This document shows, piece by piece, positions 1 to 5,944 of a DNA stretch of 7,733 bases (the first letter of the stretch is position 1; each line of letters begins with the position of its first letter). The translations under genes were made by a program, and so were the position numbers. Origin of the DNA: Clostridiales bacterium UBA8960 (GTDB taxonomy: Bacteria > Bacillota > Clostridia > Peptostreptococcales > Acidaminobacteraceae); NCBI GenBank assembly GCA_003482695.1, contig DMYC01000088.1:1-7733 (forward strand). The letters are read 5' to 3'. The notes beneath the pieces are model-generated. The model was not told the DNA's origin and did no database searches. It worked only from the letters and a program-made list of their open reading frames with translations.

Positions 1-13
1 AATTAAATTAATT
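1..13. promoter_or_regulatory. 13-bp palindrome upstream of the MarR gene
   Basis: The first 13 bases form a perfect inverted repeat: 6-bp arms AATTAA and TTAATT around a single central A, lying four bases before the ribosome binding site of the MarR-family gene. MarR regulators commonly bind short AT-rich palindromes in their own promoters, so this could be part of an autoregulatory operator. The window starts inside or at the edge of the element, so its full extent and the promoter cannot be seen. AT-rich palindromes this short also arise by chance. Confidence 0.25.
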
Positions 14-17
14 CGAC

Positions 18-22
18 GGAGG
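18..22 (+). promoter_or_regulatory. Ribosome binding site deciding a TTG start
   Basis: GGAGG lies seven bases before the TTG at 30-32. No ATG or GTG in this frame has a comparable site, so this Shine-Dalgarno sequence supports TTG initiation for the MarR-family gene. The weak start codon may keep expression of the regulator low (inference). Confidence 0.75.
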
Positions 23-29
23 AACTAAT

Positions 30-518
30 TTGAAGCTAGAGATAGAGAATTTGGAAAACATATTATTTGATTTAATCGATCAGGTAAAAGTCATCATATC
101 TGAAGACATATGGGAAAACATACTCATGAATTGTACCAAGAATGAGTTGTTTGTTCTGATGCTTTTGTATCGCAAGTCGGATGTCAACATGACACAGATT
201 GCGGAATATATTGGCGCACCGCTCAATACGACGACCGGTATCGTGGGGCGGATGGAGAAAAAAGATATGATTAGGCGCGTGAGAAGCGAGAGTGATAAGC
301 GTGTTGTAACGATCGTTTTGACCGAGTTTGGACGCAAACAGGTTGGAGACATCTTTGGGATGTTTCTACAGTACGGTCAAATCGTGATTTCTACGCTTAG
401 TGCAGAAGAGTTGACGCTTCTGTCGGGTGTGATTGGTAAGGTTGTGGCGATCCTTCAAAACAACAAACCGTTAAGCGTTGCGACAGAGAAAAAAATCAGG
501 AAGATAGAAATCGAATAA
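30..518 (+). CDS. MarR-family transcriptional regulator
   Basis: This 162-residue protein is a probable cytoplasmic DNA-binding regulator of the MarR family, within the usual family length of about 140-170. An N-terminal helix (about residues 1-30) is followed by a winged helix-turn-helix at about 37-103. Within it, NMTQIAEYIG and a recognition helix around LNTTTGIVGRMEKKDMI lead into a wing with the family's characteristic SDKR (D89, R91), and C-terminal helices that would form the dimer interface. The start is TTG, chosen for the GGAGG seven bases upstream. It is transcribed in the same direction as the ATPase operon, with about 150 nt and a hairpin between, so it may be transcribed separately. 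Its ligand and targets are unknown; control of the downstream ATPases is only a guess from position. Confidence 0.85.
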   Translation: MKLEIENLENILFDLIDQVKVIISEDIWENILMNCTKNELFVLMLLYRKSDVNMTQIAEYIGAPLNTTTGIVGRMEKKDMIRRVRSESDKRVVTIVLTEFGRKQVGDIFGMFLQYGQIVISTLSAEELTLLSGVIGKVVAILQNNKPLSVATEKKIRKIEIE

Positions 519-523
519 AAAGA

Positions 524-547
524 TTTGGCCACCGAAAGGTGGCTAAA
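524..547. terminator. GNRA-loop hairpin after the MarR gene
   Basis: A 10-bp stem (524-533 with 538-547, one G-T pair) encloses the tetraloop GAAA, starting six bases after the MarR stop codon. Its position suggests a terminator for that gene, but the plus-strand side that follows is A-rich and has no T run. The T run (TCTTTTT) is on the minus-strand side, where no gene ends. It may work as a weak or bidirectional terminator, as transcript stabilisation, or as a block to antisense transcription. Confidence 0.45.
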
Positions 548-608
548 ATAAAAACAAATACTTCGGCGAAAGAATAATTCTGAAAGCGAACAAAACCAGC
601 GATAAAAG

Positions 609-657
609 CAACATTCAACATACAACATTCAACATAAAATATTCCATATTCCATATG
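609..657. repeat. Heptanucleotide repeat tract in the operon leader
   Basis: Seven consecutive 7-bp units run up to the ribosome binding site of the first ATPase gene. The first four alternate caacatt and caacata, so that a 14-bp block (609-622) is exactly duplicated at 623-636. The fifth is aaatatt, and the last two are ccatatt and ccatatg. Such short tandem tracts can change length by slippage and would alter leader length or promoter spacing here. A possible -10 (TAAAAT, 635-640) lies inside the tract, but no convincing -35 is placed for it. Confidence 0.7.
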
Positions 658-670
658 AAAGAAGGCATAT

Positions 671-1840
671 ATGAGCAGAATAATCGTATTTACCGGTAAA
701 GGCGGCGTGGGAAAAACAAGTGTTGCCGCTGCGCATGCAGTCCTCTCGGCAAACAGTGGCGCAAAAACACTCATCGTCAGCACCGATATGGCCCATAATC
801 TTGGAGATCTATTCGGTATGACATTCAAGAAGGCGATATTTAAAATAGGTGAGAATTTGGACGCACTCGAAATAGATCCAAATCTCACCATGGAAAACGA
901 ATACAAAGATATGAAGACGGCTTTCGCAAACCTATTGAAAAGTTCTGGTATGCCCATCGATACACTTGAGACATTCGACATGTTTCCCGGTATGGATGAA
1001 CTGTTCTCGCTGCTTAAGATACTCGATGTATACGAAAGCGGTGAATATGAGCACATCATCGTCGATTGTGCACCTACAGGCGAAACCTTGACATTACTCA
1101 AGTTTCCTGAGCTCATGTCCTGGTATATGGAGAAGTTTTTCCCGCTTGGCAAGATTGCACTACGCGTCTTATCTCCGATTTCAAAAGCCGTGTTCAAGTT
1201 GGAGCTTCCAGATAAAGAAGCCATGACAGATATTGAAAAGCTCTATCTTAAATTAATCAAACTGCAAGAGTTGCTGAAAGACCGGACAGTGACATCCATT
1301 AGGCTGGTTGCCATGGCGGAAAAAATGGTCGTAGAGGAAACAAAGCGCAACTACATGTATATGAATCTTTACAACTTCCATGTGGACGGACTGTTCATAA
1401 ACCGCATTTTACCAAAAGATATCGACAACCCGTTCTTCAGCGAATGGATCGATATCCAGAATCAGTACATCGAGGAGTTAGAAGCCATATTCGATGGCGT
1501 ACCGATATATAAAATCCCTTGGTTCGAAACGGATCTAAATGGTATAGAAGGAATCGACAAAATCGTCAAATCGACACTCGAAGGATGGGATGTTTTTAAG
1601 ATGATTGACATACAAAAGGGAGAAACGTACGAAAAAACACAAGAAGGGTATGTGCTTAAGCTTTTCTTGCCGACGATTCAGTCAAAAGACTTGGACATGC
1701 ACGAATCTACCAGTGACATCATCATCAAGGTCGGGAATTTTAAGCGAAACATTCCTAAGCCAAATGCTTTGAGAAGCTATCATATAACTGGGGCGAAGTT
1801 TGTGGATCAGATGCTCTTGATTTCATTGACATCGCAATAA
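671..1840 (+). CDS. ArsA/Get3-family ATPase with C-terminal HSP20-like domain (first copy)
   Basis: This 389-residue protein is a soluble deviant-Walker P-loop ATPase of the ArsA/Get3 group. Visible motifs are the P-loop GKGGVGKT (G9-T16, with signature Lys10), switch I STDMAHNLGD with D39 in the position of the Get3 catalytic Asp, switch II DCAPTGET (D132-T139), and the adenine-side motif NRILP. Residues from about 325 to the end look like the ArsA HSP20-like (alpha-crystallin) domain. The only cysteine is in switch II, so neither the ArsA arsenite-binding cysteines nor the Get3 zinc CxxC is present. The ATG follows an AGAAGG-type site. The gene leads a three-gene operon, ending 13 nt before the small ORF, and is paralogous to the third gene. 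The usual annotation, arsenical pump-driving ATPase, is not supported; a protein-targeting or chaperone role is inferred. Confidence 0.88.
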   Translation: MSRIIVFTGKGGVGKTSVAAAHAVLSANSGAKTLIVSTDMAHNLGDLFGMTFKKAIFKIGENLDALEIDPNLTMENEYKDMKTAFANLLKSSGMPIDTLETFDMFPGMDELFSLLKILDVYESGEYEHIIVDCAPTGETLTLLKFPELMSWYMEKFFPLGKIALRVLSPISKAVFKLELPDKEAMTDIEKLYLKLIKLQELLKDRTVTSIRLVAMAEKMVVEETKRNYMYMNLYNFHVDGLFINRILPKDIDNPFFSEWIDIQNQYIEELEAIFDGVPIYKIPWFETDLNGIEGIDKIVKSTLEGWDVFKMIDIQKGETYEKTQEGYVLKLFLPTIQSKDLDMHESTSDIIIKVGNFKRNIPKPNALRSYHITGAKFVDQMLLISLTSQ

Positions 1841-1853
1841 AGGAGGCGTTCAT

Positions 1854-2081
1854 ATGAAACAAAGTGAAGCGGAGATACTGGGCAAGCTTATGGAAATTGC
1901 AAGGCTGAAAAAGGAAATCGTTCAGGCGATTGTACCGGAAAAGACCTACAGACACCTGGAAGTGATCGGCAATGAATTTAAAGCGCTCATAGTGGATATG
2001 ATGTGCGATAGCATGAGCGATAACGAACCAGAACCAGCACCAAAACATCAACCAAAAGTTAAGAAAGTCGACATCGACTAA
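1854..2081 (+). CDS. Small helical protein between two ArsA-like ATPases
   Basis: I do not recognise a family for this 75-residue protein. It has a very strong ribosome binding site (AAAGGAGG, 1839-1846, overlapping the stop codon of the ATPase before it) seven bases before the ATG. Its stop codon overlaps the site of the next ATPase, so it is certainly part of the operon and probably translated in step with it. Residues 1-28 and about 31-54 are predicted by eye to be amphipathic helices, with no membrane segment or signal peptide. The tail from about residue 55 is charged and proline-rich (EPEPAPKHQPK), probably disordered. A role as subunit, adaptor or regulator of the two ATPases is inferred from position alone. 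Confidence 0.8.
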   Translation: MKQSEAEILGKLMEIARLKKEIVQAIVPEKTYRHLEVIGNEFKALIVDMMCDSMSDNEPEPAPKHQPKVKKVDID

Positions 2082-2090
2082 GGAGACGAT

Positions 2091-3248
2091 ATGAGAATAC
2101 TATTATATACCGGAAAAGGTGGCGTCGGAAAAACGAGCATCGCAGCCGCGACGGGCATTAAGCTCGCCAAAGAAGGGAAAAAGGTTCTTGTCATGAGCAC
2201 GGACCAAGCACACAGCCTCGCCGATGCGCTGAAAGCTGAGCTTGGCTTTGCGCCGACTGAAATCATAGAAAATCTATACGCCATGGAAATCGATGTGGTG
2301 CATGAAAGTGAGCAGGCATGGGGTGAAATGCAGGGGTTCATGAAAAGCATGATCACCTCACGCGCCCAAGATGGCCTTGAGGTGGAGGAGCTGCTTGTGT
2401 TTCCAGGACTTGAAGAGCTTTTCGCGCTCTTTAAAATTCTAGAAATCTATGAAGCGAATGCTTATGATGTTCTGATCGTCGACTGTGCACCGACGGGCGA
2501 GACGTTGTCGCTGCTCAAGTTTCCTGAAGTCTTCGGGAACATGGTCGAGACTGTTTTGCCTATGAAACGAAAAATGGTCAAAGTGGCTGGGCCGCTCATT
2601 CAGAAAGTGACCAAAATTCCTATGCCTAAAGATTCGTTGTTCGAGGAGTTTGAAGTGCTGTTTGATAAGCTTGAACGCCTGCAGCAGCTGATGCTGAATA
2701 AGGACGTCCTCTCGCTGAGGCTTGTGACGACACCTGAGAAAATCGTCATCAAAGAGACGAAGCGCAATTTCACTTGCCTTCATCTTTACGATTACAATGT
2801 GGATGCGATCATCATCAACAAAGTCTATCCCGAAGAAGCACTGGCGGGGTATTTTAATAAGTGGGTGGCATTACAGGCGGATGGTCTAAGAGAAATCGAA
2901 GAAAGTTTCAGTGAGATACCGATTTTTAAGCTGATGCTACAAAGACATGAGCTTAACGGCATAGACGTTTTGGATGCAGTCAGTTCCTTTTATGGCGACT
3001 CAAGGCCGGAAGCGATTTTTACTAGGCAAAAGATCTTCACCATCGTGAAAGATGGTGAATCGCAGAGGATGGACATCCATTTGCCTTTCACAGAAAAGGA
3101 AGAACTCGATATCGGACAAAATGGCGGTGAGCTACAAATCGCCATACGAAATGAAAAGCGCTGCTTTGCATTGCCGGCACAGCTTCTAGGCAAGGATATC
3201 GTATCTGCCAAGCTTGAGAATGGTGTGTTGGCGATTTATTTTTCGTAG
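2091..3248 (+). CDS. ArsA/Get3-family ATPase with C-terminal HSP20-like domain (second copy)
   Basis: This 385-residue paralogue of the first operon gene has the same domain order: P-loop GKGGVGKT (G8-T15), switch I STDQAHSLAD (D38), switch II DCAPTGET (D131-T138), NKVYP near the adenine site, and a clear HSP20-like beta domain at about 321-385 (LPFTEKEELD to the C terminus). It has three scattered cysteines and no CxxC, so a metal-thiolate site of the ArsA or Get3 kind is absent. The start follows AAGGAG at 2080-2085, nine bases after the small ORF ends. Its HSP20-like domain matches the family pattern better than that of the first copy, which looks more diverged. Get3/ArsA enzymes act as two ATPase halves facing each other, so two adjacent single-domain copies could form a heterodimer; this is an inference. 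Tail-anchored protein or other hydrophobic client handling is possible; arsenite export is unlikely. Confidence 0.9.
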   Translation: MRILLYTGKGGVGKTSIAAATGIKLAKEGKKVLVMSTDQAHSLADALKAELGFAPTEIIENLYAMEIDVVHESEQAWGEMQGFMKSMITSRAQDGLEVEELLVFPGLEELFALFKILEIYEANAYDVLIVDCAPTGETLSLLKFPEVFGNMVETVLPMKRKMVKVAGPLIQKVTKIPMPKDSLFEEFEVLFDKLERLQQLMLNKDVLSLRLVTTPEKIVIKETKRNFTCLHLYDYNVDAIIINKVYPEEALAGYFNKWVALQADGLREIEESFSEIPIFKLMLQRHELNGIDVLDAVSSFYGDSRPEAIFTRQKIFTIVKDGESQRMDIHLPFTEKEELDIGQNGGELQIAIRNEKRCFALPAQLLGKDIVSAKLENGVLAIYFS

Positions 3249-3284
3249 ATGAGTTGGTGGTGTCAGTCTTTTTGACTCACTATT

Positions 3285-3329
3285 CGTGATTAATGATCAG
3301 GGGGTCGGACCCCCTGATCATTAATCACG
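3285..3329. repeat. 45-bp palindrome (22-bp perfect arms)
   Basis: Two perfect 22-bp arms (3285-3306 and 3308-3329) flank one central G, with the core GGGGGTCGGACCCCC. As RNA it would form a very stable hairpin between the ATPase operon and the metallopeptidase gene, so it may stop transcription or protect the 3' end of the operon. There is no T run after it on either strand (gttgtag on one side, aatagtgag on the other), so it is not a standard intrinsic terminator. Its perfect symmetry and GC-rich core in an AT-rich spacer resemble REP-type palindromes moved by Y1 transposases; that reading depends on finding other copies. Confidence 0.75.
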
Positions 3330-3396
3330 TTGTAGATAGATAAATCAAATATTGGGTATACATAACATGTGAGTTGTTTTAGCAAGGAGCAATGTT

Positions 3397-3942
3397 ATGG
3401 AACGTATAAACTCAATAAACTCAATAAACTCTATAAAGCCTATAATCGGGTTGAATCATTATAAAACGGCGATGAAGGGCATTGAAAATAGCGGCAACCC
3501 AAATAATCCCCAATTGGCAAGCATCGGACAGAAAATCGTCCCTGAGAATGAGAGATTAGGTATGCTAAAAGACATGTATGGCGAGAAAGCCCTTAAACAG
3601 ATGGGGCTTGTGGAGTGCGCAACTTGTGCCTCTCGAACTTATGTGGATGGTTCGGATGATCCTGGAGTTTCTTTCAAGACACCGACACAAATTAGCCCTG
3701 AAGCCTCATTTGCTCTTGTCAGTGCCCACGAGCAGGAGCATGTGGTAAACGAACGTTCGGATGCGGAGGCTGAAGATCGCGAAGTAATCGCTCAAAGCGT
3801 TCAAATTTTCATGAGCATTTGTCCGGAGTGCGGTAAAGCGTATTCATCAGGAGGCGTTACGCGCACGACGACTGCGTCGAAGCAAAAGTATGAAAATGCT
3901 GGCGCTGAGCTACTCGGTGCGCTTTTGGATGCGAAAGTATAG
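3397..3942 (+). CDS. Putative zinc metallopeptidase with HExxH and two CxxC motifs
   Basis: This 181-residue protein belongs, from memory, to a conserved but uncharacterised bacterial group, in part annotated as putative metalloprotease or SprA-related. Key sites are CATC (C74-C77), a DGSDDPGVSFK stretch, the zinc-peptidase-like HEQEH (H111-H115) in SAHEQEHVVNE, and CPECG (C142-C145). The four cysteines could form a zinc ribbon flanking the HExxH helix; an acidic third ligand might come from the Glu/Asp-rich segment after it. There is no signal peptide or membrane segment. Residues 4-13 (INSINSINSI) are encoded by a 9-bp tandem repeat. The ATG is seven bases after AAGGAG (3384-3389). A possible 42-codon ORF follows three bases downstream. 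Proteolytic activity and substrate are unproven. Confidence 0.75.
   Translation: MERINSINSINSIKPIIGLNHYKTAMKGIENSGNPNNPQLASIGQKIVPENERLGMLKDMYGEKALKQMGLVECATCASRTYVDGSDDPGVSFKTPTQISPEASFALVSAHEQEHVVNERSDAEAEDREVIAQSVQIFMSICPECGKAYSSGGVTRTTTASKQKYENAGAELLGALLDAKV
3406..3437 (+). repeat. 9-bp in-frame tandem repeat encoding Ile-Asn-Ser
   Basis: Three and a half copies of ataaactca (the third with one change, ataaactct) start nine bases into the metallopeptidase gene. The unit is a multiple of three, so copy-number change would lengthen or shorten the N terminus by INS units without a frameshift. Confidence 0.8.
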
Positions 3943-3945
3943 GTC

Positions 3946-4074
3946 ATGCAACTTATGGAGCAGATCAAAGGTGGATGTATCTTAGAAAGCAACTTAGGGG
4001 AGAGTTTTTCGAAGCTATGTTTAAGTGATGATGCAGCACAAAAGGTTAAGAAGGTAATTGAATTTGTGAAATAG
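3946..4074 (+). CDS. Possible 42-residue small ORF
   Basis: An ATG three bases after the metallopeptidase stop opens a 42-codon frame ending in TAG. The predicted peptide begins MQLMEQIKGGC and ends KKVIEFVK; it is soluble and helix-rich with two cysteines (C11, C25). No strong ribosome binding site is visible, so it would depend on translational coupling to the gene before it. A second in-frame ATG at 3955 is no better placed. I do not recognise it. Its placement and the lack of another gene here support it; the short length is the main reason for doubt. Confidence 0.4.
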   Translation: MQLMEQIKGGCILESNLGESFSKLCLSDDAAQKVKKVIEFVK

Positions 4075-4094
4075 GGTTTGAAATGGGTATCATA

Positions 4095-4120
4095 TTGTTA
4101 TCAATTCAATTTAATATAAT
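4095..4120 (+). promoter_or_regulatory. Candidate promoter of selO
   Basis: A perfect -10 hexamer TATAAT lies at 4115-4120, 26 bases before the selO start. The best -35 is unclear: TTGTTA (4095-4100) leaves a short 14-bp spacer, while a 17-bp spacer gives the poorer ATATTG (4092-4097). The gap after the upstream gene supports an independent promoter here. Confidence 0.4.
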
Positions 4121-4146
4121 AGAATTCAAGAAATGAGGATATCAAT

Positions 4147-5607
4147 ATGAGTAACATTTCACCCAGTCTAATGGGTTTTAATTTTCAAAACAGCTACTTG
4201 GATTTGCCTGAGGTATTTTATACGATCCAGAAGGCGGTGCCTGTAAAGGATCCGAGTATTATATTATTCAATGTGGATTTGGCTCGCGAAATCGGTCTGG
4301 ATCCCGAATCGCTTAGCACACCCGTGGGTGCGGCTATTTTGTCTGGAAACAAGGGTGTAGAAGGCGCTCAGTCGTATGCCCAAGGGTATTCTGGGCATCA
4401 ATTCGGATATTTTACCCAGCTCGGCGATGGGCGTGCGCTCACGATCGGAGAGCATCTTTCGCCAAGCGGTGAGCGGTTTGACATCCAGCTAAAGGGCTCA
4501 GGTAAGACGCCGTATTCGAGGCGTGGCGATGGTCGGGCAGGACTGGGCCCAATGCTCAGAGAGTATCTGATCAGTGAGGCGATGGGGCATCTTGGGATTC
4601 CGACGACTAGAAGTCTTGCTGTAGTGAGTACTGGCGAGAAAGTCTACAGGGAGTATGCACTCGAAGGGGCGATACTCACACGTGTTGCCGCAAGCCATAT
4701 TCGTGTGGGGACTTTCCAGTTTGCCGCATCACAGCCTTATCATGTGATCGAATCGCTGCTTAGGTATACGCTTGAACGTCATTATCCGGGATGTATTGGC
4801 GAAGCCGATGAACCGATGTGTCTTTTACGTGCATTTGCAGAGCGTCAAGCAAGGCTGATCGCCCAGTGGCAAGCCGTTGGGTTTGTTCATGGCGTGATGA
4901 ACACGGACAATGTGTCGCTTGCTGGAGAGACGATTGATTATGGGCCGTGTGCTTTTATGGACCGTTACCATCCAGATGTGGTGTTTAGCTCGATCGATAC
5001 GGCGGGCAGATACCGTTTTGGTAATCAGCCGCTCATCGGGAAGTGGAATTTGGCGCGGTTTGCCGAAACGCTGCTCACATTTATGGGGGATGATGGCGTT
5101 CAAAAGGCGAATCAGGTACTTGAGCATTATGACCGTATATATGAGGCCGAATGGCTCGGAATTATGCGCAGAAAACTCGGACTCCTTGATGAACACGAAG
5201 GCGATTCGGTGCTGGTCGGCACGCTTCTCGCCTGCATGGCGGATGATGCGCTAGATTATTCAGATACGTTTGTGAAGCTTACACAAGGCCTGTTTGATGG
5301 TGGACGGTCTGATATGTCTGAGGCGTTTCGTTCTTGGCATGAAGCTTGGGCATTGAGGTTCTCTGAGCAGAAGGCGGGACTCGACGAGAGACGTACGTGC
5401 ATGATGCGGCATAATCCAGTGATCATTCCGCGTAATCACAATGTGGAGCACGCACTTAACGAATGGGTTTTTCGCGGAAACAATCAGCCGTACATGACGC
5501 TACTCGAATGGCTTAAGCAGCCATATCTATACACAGACGAGCAGATTTCCGCAGGGGCACCAAAAGACGTGTGGCCGAAAGAATATAAGACGACATGTGG
5601 AACATAA
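4147..5607 (+). CDS. selO: Protein adenylyltransferase SelO (YdiU, UPF0061), Cys form
   Basis: SelO has a pseudokinase fold that binds ATP upside-down and transfers AMP to Ser, Thr or Tyr of target proteins; E. coli SelO is linked to redox control. At 486 residues it is full length (E. coli about 478). Family signatures seen are GYSGHQFGYFTQLGDGRA, LKGSGKTPYSRRGDGRA with K116 (nucleotide-binding Lys), E139 in LREYL, MNTDN with D254 and N255, and DYGPCAF with D264. These correspond to the catalytic base and magnesium ligands defined for Pseudomonas SelO, so the enzyme should be active. The C terminus TTCGT places Cys484 third from the end, where vertebrate SelO has selenocysteine and E. coli has Cys. 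The ATG has GAGG (4135-4138) eight bases upstream and a TATAAT further up. An intrinsic terminator follows at once, so the gene is probably monocistronic. Confidence 0.95.
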   Translation: MSNISPSLMGFNFQNSYLDLPEVFYTIQKAVPVKDPSIILFNVDLAREIGLDPESLSTPVGAAILSGNKGVEGAQSYAQGYSGHQFGYFTQLGDGRALTIGEHLSPSGERFDIQLKGSGKTPYSRRGDGRAGLGPMLREYLISEAMGHLGIPTTRSLAVVSTGEKVYREYALEGAILTRVAASHIRVGTFQFAASQPYHVIESLLRYTLERHYPGCIGEADEPMCLLRAFAERQARLIAQWQAVGFVHGVMNTDNVSLAGETIDYGPCAFMDRYHPDVVFSSIDTAGRYRFGNQPLIGKWNLARFAETLLTFMGDDGVQKANQVLEHYDRIYEAEWLGIMRRKLGLLDEHEGDSVLVGTLLACMADDALDYSDTFVKLTQGLFDGGRSDMSEAFRSWHEAWALRFSEQKAGLDERRTCMMRHNPVIIPRNHNVEHALNEWVFRGNNQPYMTLLEWLKQPYLYTDEQISAGAPKDVWPKEYKTTCGT

Positions 5608-5611
5608 TATA

Positions 5612-5652
5612 ATGAGCCGGGATGTTTTAACACATTCCGGCTCATCTTTTTT
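5612..5652 (+). terminator. Intrinsic terminator of selO
   Basis: A 14-bp stem (5612-5625 with 5632-5645, one G-T pair) with a six-base loop is followed by CTTTTTT. It starts five bases after the selO stop. It also lies in the gap between convergent genes: read on the minus strand, the stem is followed by a weaker mixed A/T stretch, so it may partly terminate the DUF2087 gene as well. Confidence 0.9.
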
Positions 5653-5654
5653 GC

Positions 5655-5921
5655 TCAAGAAGGTTCATCGATTTTCCAGTACTGTGCCCCATCTTTTGTG
5701 CGCGCCATCAATCGACAATCCACCATCCCGCGCCTAAGCATGAAGTAGTCGCCGTAGGTATGCCATGAGCTGATGATTTCGTTGACTTCCTTTTCAGTGT
5801 AGTAACGGCCTGCTTCGAATTTTTCAGCGATGTATTTGATGACTTCGATTTTGAGCGCTTGTTTCTTGGGCCACTTTGTGATGCGGCCTTGATCATCCAT
5901 GAAGTTCGTCAGTGTGCTCAT
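5655..5921 (-). CDS. DUF2087 domain protein
   Basis: The 88-residue protein consists almost only of a DUF2087 domain: FMDDQGRITKWPKKQ near the N terminus, YYTEKEVNEII in the middle, then the LRRGMVD and QYWKI region near the end. In many bacteria this domain is fused behind a helix-turn-helix of the ArsR type or occurs alone as here; its molecular function is not established, though a link to regulation is commonly assumed. The start has an excellent ribosome binding site (AAAGGAG on the minus strand, 5927-5933) five bases upstream. It converges with selO, sharing the 47-nt gap that holds the terminator, and seems to be a single-gene unit. Confidence 0.88.
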   Translation of the reverse strand: MSTLTNFMDDQGRITKWPKKQALKIEVIKYIAEKFEAGRYYTEKEVNEIISSWHTYGDYFMLRRGMVDCRLMARTKDGAQYWKIDEPS

Positions 5922-5944
5922 AAGTGCTCCTTTGCTGATTTAAA

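Noticed and set aside
609..657. CRISPR-like array
   Set aside because: Units are only 7 bp and directly adjacent, with no spacers and no cas genes.
496..1224. 242-codon open frame on the minus strand
   Set aside because: It lies antisense to the first ATPase, which has clear family motifs; the predicted peptide has Ser-rich low-complexity composition and no recognisable domain.
671..3248. Arsenite-efflux operon
   Set aside because: The family name suggests it, but arsenite-binding cysteines are missing in both ATPases and there is no arsB, acr3, arsC, arsD or arsR in the window.
3285..3329. Standard rho-independent terminator
   Set aside because: The stem is strong, but neither side is followed by a T run, so it is reported as a palindrome of uncertain role instead.
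4910..5254. 114-codon plus-strand frame inside selO
   Set aside because: It is out of frame with a well-conserved SelO region and gives an Arg- and Trp-rich peptide typical of a shifted reading of a real gene.
5590..5607. Selenocysteine codon in selO
   Set aside because: The residue at the Sec position is encoded by TGT and the gene ends in TAA, so no recoded TGA is involved.
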